Positions 53,572 to 64,000 of a stretch of DNA of 64,000 nt are shown here, in pieces. The notes beneath the pieces are model-generated. The model had not been told where the DNA came from. It worked only from the letters and a program-made list of their open reading frames with translations, and ran no database searches. A program made the translations under genes and the position numbers. The DNA is taken from contig CAJQUW010007077.1 of NCBI GenBank assembly GCA_907163375.1, positions 45,945 to 109,944 of the forward strand. The letters run 5' to 3'. The number at the start of each line of letters is the position of its first letter. Within the stretch, counting starts at the first letter, position 1. The stretch is from Prostheceraeus crozeri (taxonomy: Eukaryota; Platyhelminthes; Polycladida; Euryleptidae).

Positions 53572-53766
53572 ATGCAGGTCATGCTATCTGCTGCAGAAAT
53601 AGGAATCCATTCTGGAGCGAAGGGCTACGGTCTGGGAGCACGCGACGCCCCTGAATATACCGTTGCATCGTGTGTTGCCCTTGACCCTGTTGAAGTGACA
53701 GACAAAGATTTGGCAAATTTAACTGACATATTTATTGACCTTAAGTACCATTTTTCTACAACATAG
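53572..53766 (+). CDS. Possible terminal exon, unknown protein
   Basis: After an acceptor-like CTTCGAATGCAG the frame stays open for 64 codons to a TAG: 'AAEIGIHSGAKGYGLGARDA' and 'VALDPVEVTDKDLANLTDIF'. Composition looks protein-like and no element motif is present, but I do not recognise the family and there is no second exon to support it. Confidence 0.3.
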   Translation: MQVMLSAAEIGIHSGAKGYGLGARDAPEYTVASCVALDPVEVTDKDLANLTDIFIDLKYHFSTT

Positions 53767-53769
53767 ATA

Positions 53770-55600
53770 TAACAGGATGAGAGTTTTCCTCCAACAGCCA
53801 ATCCCAGCTTGTCATTGTTTCTAATAACTTAGATTTTGACAAAGATTTGGTCGACAATTATCTCTGGATAATGGTAAAAACACCAGACAATAGCGATGCT
53901 GGTGAATGCTTTTTGAATTTGGTCGGAGAAATGCTTTTGAATTTGGAGCGATAACTTGAAGTGCAGCGATGCCGATAGCTTGATCTGACTTGTCAGTGAC
54001 CTCATAGTCTGTGCAGAAGGCACTTGAGGTCAACAAAGTCATTTCCCGACAACTCGTGAAGCGATGGTGGCCAGGCCACATCCCGCATGTTAATATGCTT
54101 GGCTCAATAAAGGTGTGGCAAAGCAGTGGTCGTGGGAAGATTTTAAATGGCAGTGGATGAGACGAAGAGGGAGAGGGTACAATGCACACACGAGCAGCAA
54201 TGATGCGTCTAACAGACGAAGTCAGTTCAAGCTGTTGACATCGCTGCACTTTACGTTATCGTCTCTAATGCAAAAAGTACTTTTCAAATCTGCATAAAAC
54301 TTTGTACGTAGGTAGAAAAAATGTTTAAGTACGTTTACCTGAAGTTTGTTGACGATTGATTCATTTTTGCAGATTTCAGACAAATTTGAAAACCTGAGGG
54401 GGATACAACCCATAAGTACCCAATTTCATATCATTCCGGGTTGTGATCTTACTAAACTCATCAGGTGACTGTCAATGAACATGCCACAAATTCATGTAAA
54501 ATTCCATTAGGTGGTGCAGGAATGAACCCATGTATCTACTTAGCTTTATGGATTTAGAGCTGCGATTAGTGCACGCCTACTAGTGTGGTATGACTCATTT
54601 GTTACTCATTCATTGTCAAACCACCGACCATTGCTTCATTTGATAAAAATGTTTCACTGATTATTGCAGAAATCCATATCTGCTACAAATTTGTCGATGT
54701 CAACATAGCAATCAATCATTATCAATCAATGATTCATTTTCTCGAGAAAGATGAGTCACGCCTGCTTTTATCTACTGTACATTTGCCTAGAGGCCTAGCA
54801 CCATGCCTAGCACCGACACACGACCACACACAAATAGATTTATGTGAGTGATGTCTATGATGAGGAATTCCGGTACAAGCAAAGCTCAATACTCCCACAA
54901 ACAGGCGGAGCTTCTAGTGCAATGAAATTCAGGTAAATCAATTGTATTCAAATTAACATCAAGTTGAAATTTATGTTAACTGTATGCACTACAGTACATG
55001 ATAGCAGAAGTAGAAAATATCCATACAAATATATAATGTGCATTAACACATCAACCTAGCGATAAAAATACAAGAATATATCCAACAACCATGAAGTCAA
55101 ACCGCTGTGTTCCGATCACGATATTTAGTATCGTGTGTGTCAGTAAAAGTGTCAGCTAAAGTTACGCGTCGTCTAACGTTACTGACACTTGTGATTTCTA
55201 CTTTTTAGAGGCCGTCTGGAGCCGTTCACACTGCACAATATTTTCATGGCCACTCGGTTGAAGCAGCTTCTAAAAATGTCAGCAATCTGGTGTCAGCTGT
55301 GTTTACACGTGCAAGTTAGGTGGCAGCAATAAAACTGCGCTAGTAAATGCACCTTGATGGTATTGAATTTCTGAATTTACAATTCTGAAGTCCTCGTAAG
55401 CTTTCAGTTGCGACTTGTAAAAAGCAATAGCTAAAAGTGAACTTTGAATCCGCAAGTGGAAATCTTCACTTTCATAAAAAATGAATGATAATCTCCTTCT
55501 TACACCACTTAAGTGAAGGAGAGTTCAAGTGTATGTGAATTTGTGATTGGAACTGACGAATAAAAGTCAAATTCACAAACAAAAACATCTATTAGCGCAT
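53770..55600. other. Unassigned sequence
   Basis: No gene supported. Minus-strand frames at 53821-54249 show no known motif. Confidence 0.45.
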
Positions 55601-55604
55601 CTAC

Positions 55605-55684
55605 ACGGTATACATCGGTATACATCGGTATACATCGGTATACACGGTATACATCGGTATACACGGTATACGGTATACGGTATC
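55605..55684 (+). repeat. GGTATACATC / GGTATACAC minisatellite
   Basis: About eight units of CGGTATACAT or CGGTATACA in a row. Each contains the palindrome GTATAC. Confidence 0.95.
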
Positions 55685-55961
55685 TTTGATATACATCTTC
55701 CTACTATATTCCCATGAAACACAAATGCATATATAGACATTTGAAATAAAAAATCAGCTTATAAAATGTGAAAATATTTACTGACGAACATAATCGCACA
55801 AATGCAATTACGATTTCAGAAGTGACATGAACATCAGAATTACACGATTATACAGAATCTACCAATATTTGTCTAGACAATGAAAACTCTTCTAAAGCTT
55901 TGACATTCGTGTTTGATGTAAAAATTTTGAACCGTCGCTCAGATAGTGAGATTCGCTCAAA

Positions 55962-56168
55962 TCAATTATCTTCCGACGTCTGCGGTTCCGATAACAATTG
56001 AATTACGTTGGGATCATCACAGTTACTCACATCCTCAACGCAATACTTAAATATCACTTTCAGTATTCTGCAAATACTGAACGTTCTCTCGGAGTCAAGG
56101 CAATTTCCCCTAAATATAACAGCTAAATTCTCTATTACCATCGTCGTGAACATACATGGAATTCGCAC
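55962..56168 (-). CDS. Unrecognised 68-codon frame with donor-like site
   Basis: The minus strand reads 'TMVIENLAVIFRGNCLDSER' and 'ICRILKVIFKYCVEDVSNCD'. A consensus donor GTGAGTAA lies inside it (about 56027-56034). It may include a host exon, but no family is recognised. Confidence 0.2.
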   Translation of the reverse strand: MRIPCMFTTMVIENLAVIFRGNCLDSERTFSICRILKVIFKYCVEDVSNCDDPNVIQLLSEPQTSEDN

Positions 56169-56214
56169 CTCACATTCAGTACAGTAAGTTACCTTTTATT
56201 GATATTGCGAATGT

Positions 56215-56300
56215 TAGCGAAGCACTGCCGAGGCGGTTTCCATGCTAAAGTGAGCAGTTGTGATCTTTTGGTGGTGAGGTCGAGCCCCGAGAGTATCACT
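56215..56300 (+). repeat. Tentative tRNA-derived SINE head
   Basis: 'CTGCCGAGGCGG' resembles a type II tRNA (Leu/Ser-like) A box and, about 45 bases on, 'GAGGTCGAGCCCC' resembles a B box with one base missing. The sequence does not fold into a full tRNA, and no poly-A or tail repeat was found. Confidence 0.35.
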
Positions 56301-58000
56301 GGAAACCGGTGTGAAAACTAAAAGCATCACATTACTCAATGAAAGTCTCCTCAAATGCTCCATGTCAGCACTGTCCAAATCGCTGGTGCAGGAAAATCAA
56401 CGCTTCCTCAGCCATTTAACGGCTTATATTTTTGAGACAATGTGTATGTCTGCCATCGAATACTACGTTACAAGCAGCCTTGTGTAAAATACATGATTAA
56501 CTCCAATTGATGCGGATGCGTAAAACGCAAGAAAATCATAAAAAAGTCATTCTCTTTGCTTAATAAGCCAACAGGAAAACATATTTATCTTTTGCTAATG
56601 CTACACTTACATCTTCGCATAGAAATTTGTTCAAAGCAAACTACGGCTTTATTAAGTCCTCTTTACCGATCAGTCACTAATATCCTTCGCAGAGCAAACC
56701 TACTCTCCTAGTATATCTGAGCATCCGCATTGTAAGTCACTTCAAAAGTTTCAGCGTGCACGATACATCTCGGGAATCAGTTTCCAAGCACTCCTTTTCC
56801 TGACCGATGCCGTGTATTAAAATGCAAACAAAATTTGTTTCTGAAAGGAATGATTCAAAAGAATCTCAGAAGATCGGCCTTTAATTTTGTTCAATAAAGA
56901 TTAATTGATAATTTTTCTTCGAGTAATGCCGCTCATCTAAAAGCTCTCAGTTGAACTGAGGGATCTAATCATTTTTTTATCTTTGTCGAGAAATCCTCAT
57001 AAATCTGTTTTTGCAAATTATGAAACTCAAACATAAACTTTAGATATCAAAATGATTTTTCTTGCAGTGTTATCGATACAACCACTTGCACAAATAATAA
57101 TCAAAATATTCTGCGTGATTCAACTGGGTATTTCACTATGAAATGTATGTTGAATATTATCCGGATATAAAAATAATGCTGACCAACATCATTATCATTC
57201 GCTTTGTTTACATTTTGAAAATTATCTGTGCTATTATATTTGAAGCTTTCGGCCCAGTTTTCGTTATTCTCATGAATGGGAAAGAAAATAGTCCATTACT
57301 TACAGAAAATCAGTACCTTGGCATTGAATTTGACAAACATGGACACATGACACTGAGATGAAGTTTTAGTCGTTGAGTCTCAGATAATAATCAAACTGAA
57401 TGATAATAATCTGATCAGACAGAAGCCTGTTGTACTCGTACTTCGATATTGCAAGTTAAGTGGCTAAAGAGAAATTTGATAATTTCAAAGTTAATCGAAT
57501 TGGCAATATATTTCATTGCGTTTTAGGTGTCACAAACTTCGTTCAAACATTGGAGGATACTGATTAACAGGATAATTTCAGATCGGATATTGGCAAGATG
57601 AGAAAATGATATTTTTTGAGATGATATGATGCGTGTTTAATTGTAGTCAGATATCGATTGGTAAAAGTTCATTTCGGAGTTCAAAATACCTCATAATTGA
57701 AATCAGCACATGTCTCATGGAATCGACCATCATTATCAGTAAAACAAGAAAACATCTTACCAAAAAACGTTGACAAGTTTCCTTCCATTTTTTTCAACGT
57801 AAACACTCGTAGGTCTCAGACAGAACAAACAGGGATTCCTTTTATCGTCCTGAAAGTAGTAAGCCAAAGTTTAAAGAAATCAGTGCTGCAAATTGAAACT
57901 CAATGAATAAATTTTGTGAATATCAAAATACAGAGTGAAGTAAGCTCCTTCAAATGTAAATGAGCTAATTGTGAGCGACACTCACTTCTCACATGCCGCC
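56301..58000. other. Unassigned AT-rich sequence
   Basis: No gene supported. At 57297-57358 the plus strand encodes 'LTENQYLGIEFDKHGHMTLR', recalling the 'YLG..FD..G' block after LINE RT motif C. It stands alone. Confidence 0.4.
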
Positions 58001-58004
58001 GCAG

Positions 58005-58096
58005 TAGGCTTTGAAGCTGACCTAAAGATAGGAGACATAATTTTGAAGGTTCCACGGGATGCTGTGCTGCATCACGAGCGAGAAATTGAGAATTAG
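58005..58096 (+). CDS. Possible SET-domain N-terminal exon or remnant
   Basis: After CATGCCGCCGCAG the frame reads 'GFEADLKIGDIILKVPRDAV' then 'LHHEREIEN' and stops. 'I..GDIIL.VPR...L' is the opening of SETD3/SETD6-type SET domains ('I..GE.L..VPR'). The canonical 'GLxAT' before it is changed and no more of the domain is found, so this could be a stray exon or chance. Confidence 0.3.
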
Positions 58097-58337
58097 CGTA
58101 TTTTAATTTTCAAGTCTTTTGTCGTCCCTATTGTCAACATTATGCTTCATAGACAACTTTTGTATAGATACAAATATGCAGAAGATAGTAGAACGATGTC
58201 CTCAGACTTGAACTGTAAGCACCAAGATGCCTAGGCAACTGCCCACAATCGGCAGGAGTACGAGACAGAAAGATGATCTCTAGGATAAATCGCTATGTGA
58301 ATTCATGAAGATCCCTCCAACGGGATTTCCAACGGAT

Positions 58338-58800
58338 GATCTCAGCGGTCATGTAGGGAATGTAACTGTTGGCTACGAAGGTGTTCCTGATGGTCACAGT
58401 TTTTGGCGAGAGGAGTGATGAAGGTGAACGAATCCTAGAATTATGTGATGCAATTAAACTGGCTAGTAACATTAAGTTGATCACCTACAGTCATGTCTAC
58501 AGTACTACTTCTTTGTAAGAAATACAGAAGACACGGCCAAGCGAGGAATGAGTGTCGCAACATCGGCTATGAGTTTATGGTGAAGATCAAAAGAAAAAAT
58601 TGAAGGTATTTGAAGGTGGGTATGCTGAAAAATGAAGACGTTGCAAAAGCTTGCAACGACTACGTTGAGAAAGAGACCAATTGTCAAGGATGCTCGGGGT
58701 GCCATTCGCGTCCACCCCTGAGGAGCCGTCGGATTTTTGTTTGGCCGGCCCCGCGTGGTGTCTGGCTGTTTGTTACAAAGTGATTCTTGGATAACCCTCA
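58338..58800 (+). pseudogene. LINE endonuclease fragment
   Basis: 'DLSGHVGNVTVGYEGVPDGH' and, one frame over, 'EGERILELCDAIKLASNIKL' with 'ITYSHVYS' match the endonuclease of LINEs whose proteins read 'GDxNGHVG...GYEGVHGG...EGERILEFC...LxTY'. Later 'MLKNEDVAKACNDYVEKE' fits the linker. Several frame changes and a truncated 3' side make it a dead scrap, probably of the same family as the LINE at 49.4 kb. Confidence 0.7.
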
Positions 58801-60290
58801 CTTAGCTCGTCAAAAAAAGCTAGGCTGGTCGTGTAATTAAGACTCTCGGTCAACTACTCGGACAAAAAAAGTTACTCGGTCCTCTGAGCTTGGCAATACA
58901 GATGGGGATAAAGTTCATAGGTAGGAAGTCTCAATATTATTGGACAGCTACCACTATCTCTTTAACGACTTACCCACTTCAAACCTCTCATCAAATCGAA
59001 ACATTCATGGTCAGCAAACGGTCAGCATCACAGCAATGGCGCTAATTCAGCGGTGCCGAACGAACGATAGAACGCAATCGATAAACAAATGGACAGCTCC
59101 CAACACGCCAATGATGACCAAACACTCAAGTGGTCAGCGAAATTTTATTACAGTAAATATTTAAATACAGTACAGTACAGTAATTGCAGTACTGTAATTT
59201 ATTACAGTAACGGACCATCCGCGGCTGACAGGAGAGGCAATGAAATATTTACAAATAACCAGCATGAAGGAAAATGACACTCAACTCTAACGAATTCTAA
59301 AAAATGATATGTATTATCTGTTACAGCCCCATCTCAGAAGCTAATTCCGAATTTGCTTAACAAACCAACGACAAGGTACATGAGTACTTATTCACGAAAA
59401 TAACAAGATAGGAAATGAAATTAAAATGTAGAAATGACCAACGACTATAAAAAAAGGTGACTGTTCCATGAGTGTAAGAATACTAACCGGGTGATAACCG
59501 AGTGATAACTAGCATACGATTAAAACTTAATCTTATCGTACATGCAGCACTATGCGGTCCTACTCGGGACCGGTCAGCCGGCGCCGGTCGAGCTGACTGA
59601 CTGGTGCCGGTGATACCGGCCAAAAATATGAAAGTCGACTTCCCCATTCTATGACAACCCTATATGCATGATGATTGAAATTTCACGAAGTCATCTATAC
59701 ATAAAGGATGATGATATACAAGTGAATTACTGCTTTTACAGGGCTCCCCGGAAATATACAGGGTGTTCGCGATCTTCTTGAGGATTTTTGTCACTACCAT
59801 TGGCATTTAACCTGATAATTTAGAGCTTTTTGTCAAAATAATAACACGTGGGCAGACTGATCAATAGAATCTTTTCAATATGTAAGTGATAAAAATAATT
59901 TTGAACAGAACGACTTACTCGCCAATTCATTTCACATGAGGAGAGGAGAACCGTTGTTTGTCATTCTAGTATTTTCATATTTTTAGACATTTTAGGGTAT
60001 TTTGATAAGGTTCAACTTAAGTTTGTAGCATCCTGTTAGTCCATCGAAGCTTTGTAAGACGAGCATCTCAACGCTGTCTAGATGAATGCATGCTACCGAA
60101 TGTAGTCATGTGTAAAGATAGCCACGTTACCTTTTTTAGTTTCCTATCCACAAATTCGCGCATACACGACTATCATTGAGAACAAGATTTGCAGTCTGCT
60201 TCATTCACAGCCAATAATGAACAAAATCTGACATCCACAGACACATCCGACATCTCAACTCCCGAACATCCAAAAATACAAGAATTTTAC
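58801..60290. other. Unassigned sequence
   Basis: No gene. ACAGTACAGTACAGTAATTG and its partner CAGTACTGTAATTTATTACA at about 59166-59210 form a small palindromic cluster. A GC-rich CCGG-containing block lies at 59567-59625. Confidence 0.5.
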
Positions 60291-60298
60291 ATCAACAC

Positions 60299-60900
60299 TT
60301 GCTTAAAGATCGAACTTGGTCCGTCAGAATTGGTACATTAACTAGCCGAGGCGTTGGTGCAACACCAAGAATTCCTCAAGGTTCTATCATTGAACCGTAT
60401 CTTTTCACAGTTTCATGCTGGCTGGTAGAGTTTGCGGACGATATCAATCTGTATTTTCCACCATTCAAAAACTCAACAAATCACTGCTGAGCATGAACGA
60501 CTGGTTCGCTGGTCTAATGAATTCAATTGAATGCAAATCCCAAACAGTCAGGAAATGTGGTTCTGCTGCACCTTTTCATCTCTCTGGAGTCACTCCGCAT
60601 CATCAAGCGGGATTTACCCGAAATTTTGCCAATTTGTCTGCAGCTGAACGGCAAGAGGTCCGACCAACGAATCATCCTGGATACCAGGACACATTCCAGC
60701 GGAAGGAGACCTCAAGACAGGCAGCTACCTGAACGATGGGTGTGTCTCCGTTCGACTGACATTTTTGTATTTCCTCTTTCCCCTTGAATTTTAGCTTCTG
60801 CCTATTTTTCACCTTTCGTGTGTCCAGCTGTTCCAGTTAGTGGCAATTTGATCCTTGAACAGACTTGTCCGCTCCAAGGGTTTTGAATAAATAAATCATA
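60299..60900 (+). pseudogene. LINE reverse transcriptase fragment with polyA-type tail
   Basis: The frame reads 'LKDRTWSVRIGTLTSRGVGA', then 'TPRIPQGSIIEPYLFTV' (motif B) and 'EFADDINLYFPPF' (motif C; both Asp kept). A stop follows at 60488 and worn downstream protein continues in another frame to about 60786. The end near 60890-60905 is AATAAATAAATCATAATACA. It is short at both ends. Confidence 0.75.
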
Positions 60901-60905
60901 ATACA

Positions 60906-62000
60906 TAACTTTGATATTCTCGTAGATTCTGAGCATATCGCCCAAATCAGTGGGATGTATAATTTCATAGTTCTAACTCCAAAATCCGAGATTCAAATTT
61001 CTAACAGTGAGAAATAGTGGAATAGAAAGCATTCATGGGAATCATTCATCTATTAAGTTCAAAGCTAAAATCTCGTTAAGAAGAAATCTGGTAGGCGTGG
61101 GACAATGTGACCATCAAATGTACGAGTCCCATCATTTTTTGTAAAATGCTCTAGTTTTCCGACGCCTGTCAATTTTCACTCTCCTGACATTTGACAATTG
61201 ATTTGGACAGGTGAAATCATCTTCATAATCTGAATCGTCCGCATTTCGCAGATGAAGTCAATTCAATATTCGCTACCAAAATAAAAGTCTAAAGTAAATG
61301 TGTGATTTTTCATATGAGCATTGTATGAAGCATTTTTGTACAGCGATTTGTGACATAGCGCATTAGGTGCATGTATTAAATTGGTGACTCCATGAAATAT
61401 AACTTATAACCTTCAACTTCTAAGATGATACATTCAATTTACTACATCGTAGTAGATTCAGTGATCAACATCTACAATTTTACATAACTTCATCTTAAGC
61501 TTCACGGGTCTCTATTTTTCTTAGTAAAATTTAGATACAACATGCGTGTGTAATCGTCTAACGAATTAATTCTTCAGATGGCAATGAAGCATCAGTTACC
61601 TGCGTGTTGGTATTTTGCACATGTTACACCGAGAAGTTTCGGATTTCGACCCATGACTCTATAGCTCCCATTACATGGATGCATGCATATCAATATGGAA
61701 TCAATACACAGTTCACATGCGAATTACAAATAAATAATAGAATCATTCAGCGCCCCTTACCCAAGCTCAGGCCATCACTCAACCAAGAATAATATTGACG
61801 GTCACATCTCGGAAGCAGTGAAGTACTTTTACTACCACTGCTGGAGGATGTTTTACCGCTCTCGATGCGAGAACTGTAGATCTCGCAAATACTGCATGCA
61901 CATTGAAGTAAATTCTGGAAAGTATATGCCGCCAACATCAGACAAAGTACGAGTCTAAGGCGTGGATCATGCGTACAGATCATATGGAAGTCCAGATAAA
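60906..62000. other. Unassigned sequence
   Basis: No gene, RNA or element supported. Confidence 0.5.
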
Positions 62001-62060
62001 ACTCGTCCGCAATGGTCAAGGCGTAAGGACCAGATTGACTGGAACCGGTAGGTACATGAA

Positions 62061-62245
62061 ATGAAGATGGAAGGCAACTGGAAAGCCATGATAGGCTTGG
62101 TTCAACGCTGTAAGGAAGACGTGCACAAACTCCGCTTAAAAGAAGACGCTTCAGATCGGCAGAAATGGAAGATCGACATCAGTAGACCGTCCGATCTATC
62201 GGAGCCTAGAAGACGGACGTTGAAGGATTGCGCGGGTGAGTAGAA
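62061..62245 (+). pseudogene. LINE C-terminal fragment
   Basis: 'CKEDVHKLRLKEDASDRQKW' then 'KIDISRPSD' aligns with the C-terminus of the LINE at 49.4 kb ('REDMRKFRLKEEDALDRELW', 'RRAIRR'). Only the last 60 codons are present. Confidence 0.75.
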
Positions 62246-62249
62246 TTAT

Positions 62250-64000
62250 ATTTAAAGAAGCATAATGATCTCTTGTTGACTTCTTCAAGTCAGCTAAGTG
62301 TCGTTAATGTGAAATAACTTATCTGTTATTCTCGTGATAATGCTGTAAAACAGGCATGTTACCTACCCGTCCAGGTAGTAATGATTTTTAAAATAAAAAT
62401 TGAAGACAATAGGGAAACGCACTTGGTTTGACGTCATCTTGGTCACATTATGAAATGATGACGGTGCTAGACGAAGAGGACTTTAGGGGATAAGATACTC
62501 ATTAAAATTCTGTTCAAACGTCTATTTAAATTAAAGTCTTAATCATTGATGAAAAACTAATTACTGTCTTTCATTCATTCCTTTGTTGTGTAGAACACAT
62601 GTAATCAAAGCGAATTTCTTCAATAGCAAAGATGAAGGACTACGAATACGCAACACCTTATTTGAAAATTCGCAACAATAGTTCTGTAAAAACCTATTGA
62701 TGTTCTATGTTGCGATATGAGGTACGTCAAATGTACGTCTATCAGATACAAAGATACATAAGAAAATTACAACTCGGCGAGGATCGGCTATCTTAACTTC
62801 AGCTCCTTCTGAAAACAAAAGACTAAGAACCCACCTGCCTTCCCAATGACAAAAAATCGTAAATTGTCATAATCGATGAAATCCATATAATGAAATCGCA
62901 AAACAACCAAGAAAACACAGATATAGGAAACATGATATTTTGACAGCAGTTGAGAGATTTTTGGGAACAAATATTTTGGTAGTCCTAAAGAGGACTGATC
63001 TAGCGCTCTCACAAATTCTCACAATGTTCTCTGGCCAGAGTTGAGTGATAATGCAATTGTATTTCGCATGAAATTATTTAAATGAAGCCAAAATAGACCG
63101 CATGGGCGGTGGATTGCATCTATATAGCGGCTTAGTGCCGTAAATCGATTTTAATCAATAATCTGAAAGTCTTCGTATCATTTCTTACTTGGTTTTTGCA
63201 ATTCCTCTTAACACCCCAGCAATATCTTTAGTTAATTTCTGAATTCCGCAACCCAACCTCAAATTAAAATACACAATTCCGCAAAAAGTCCGAAATAGTC
63301 TGCCATACATAAGAGAAACAATGATCCGATCATTCTGTCAAATTCGCAACCATTAAACTGCTGCAAGGTTGGAGTTTTAATCGCTCGCACACATTCCTCA
63401 AAGATTGTAGGACTAAATCAAATTGAAGTTCGATTTATTTTATTTTGTTCTTGTCTCATCTTTATCTGATACTAAAAGGATGATAACTAGATCGTGTCGA
63501 ACACGGATGGAATATGCTGAACTCAACCCAATTTTCTCTCAAACATTTCATCCATCTGGCTGTGACTGAAATTCTATGCAACCTATTTCAATTCGGTAGT
63601 TGATGTTCTCTATGAGAGTATTCAGATTGACCTCATCTAATTGTTTTAGCGACAACTCGAGACATACAATAATTGATGAGACAGAAAATTCCTGATGACA
63701 GGATGAAAAAAAATTACCTTCTGATACTTGTTCAAATTGCGCATGATCCAACAGAAAACGTAAATGATTTGACATAAGCGAACGGATTTCAGACATCAGG
63801 TAAGTTGTCTCTCACGCTGAGATACCGATGCACCAGAAAGATAAATGATGATGGGCCATTAATGATCAAGCTGAATTATAATTGAAGACTATTTACTGTA
63901 AATATCCATCCTCAAATGAAATTTTAATGGCGAGACAGAAATCCTATATTCAGCTACATTTGGAGATTATGAAATTCGACAGTTGAAATGCTTTCCTTTA
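62250..64000. other. Unassigned AT-rich sequence to window end
   Basis: No supported gene. A minus-strand frame at 63548-63796 contains a donor-like AAGGTAAT but has no recognised domain. Confidence 0.45.

Noticed and set aside
56215-56300. Functional tRNA gene
   Set aside because: A- and B-box-like words exist, but the acceptor and anticodon stems do not pair and the B box lacks a base. Kept only as a tentative SINE head.
58505-58801. 98-codon minus-strand frame
   Set aside because: It is antisense to a LINE endonuclease/linker fragment and has no motif of its own.

Overview
This is eukaryotic DNA, AT-rich and dominated by mobile-element debris. The mix suggests a marine invertebrate: several LINE families, many Penelope-like elements (PLEs) with GIY-YIG nuclease tails, hAT, piggyBac and pogo-like DNA transposons, a Crypton-type tyrosine recombinase, and frequent TACATGTA and TAGGCCTA words. 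I cannot name the phylum. There are no bacterial-style operons, no rRNA, no CRISPR array, no clear free-standing tRNA gene, and no retrovirus-, LTR- or Polinton-like element that I could recognise.

Layout. 1-7.8 kb: a Jockey/CR1-type LINE with its endonuclease at the left edge and its reverse transcriptase (RT) at 5.85-7.68 kb, split by a nearly full-length PLE of about 4.7 kb. That PLE has an unusual first ORF resembling an SGNH hydrolase, followed by RT and GIY-YIG. 7.8-15.7 kb: LINE scraps, a minus-strand PLE RT flanked by inverted repeats, a PLE GIY-YIG remnant and a piggyBac tail. 15.6-16.3 kb: a short LINE insertion with a 14-bp target-site duplication (TSD). 16.4-17.2 kb: a large palindrome whose arms carry hammerhead-like motifs. 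17.4-20.2 kb: a zinc-finger LINE ORF cut by a 1.9-kb hAT-like element with 8-bp TSDs, which itself carries a 0.1-kb pogo-like MITE. 20.4-21.4 and 22.2-23.9 kb: two RTE-like LINEs, the second with a perfect 13-bp TSD. 24.5-24.7 kb: the clearest host sequence, a minus-strand FERM-domain exon followed by a possible 18-nt microexon.

25-39 kb is mostly unrecognised AT-rich sequence. It holds a second copy of the hAT-like element (32.6-34.0 kb), a cluster of AATCCCGGGATT words and one candidate minus-strand exon (37.2 kb). 39.5-48.2 kb: an antisense LINE tail, a well-formed hammerhead-like motif, PLE remnants on both strands, an uninterrupted 448-codon Crypton-like tyrosine recombinase between 13-bp direct repeats, and a long hairpin. 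49.4-50.8 kb: an open LINE RT with a PHD-like zinc finger in its thumb region. 51.1-53.2 kb: a second large palindrome and a minus-strand CR1-like LINE. 53-64 kb: sparse, with three more LINE scraps, a small satellite, a tentative tRNA-derived SINE and a possible SET-domain exon.

The elements are nested: PLE in LINE, hAT in LINE, MITE in hAT, LINE beside piggyBac. The window therefore records several waves of transposition. The least decayed pieces are the Crypton ORF, the LINE at 49.4 kb and the PLE at 1.6-4.9 kb.
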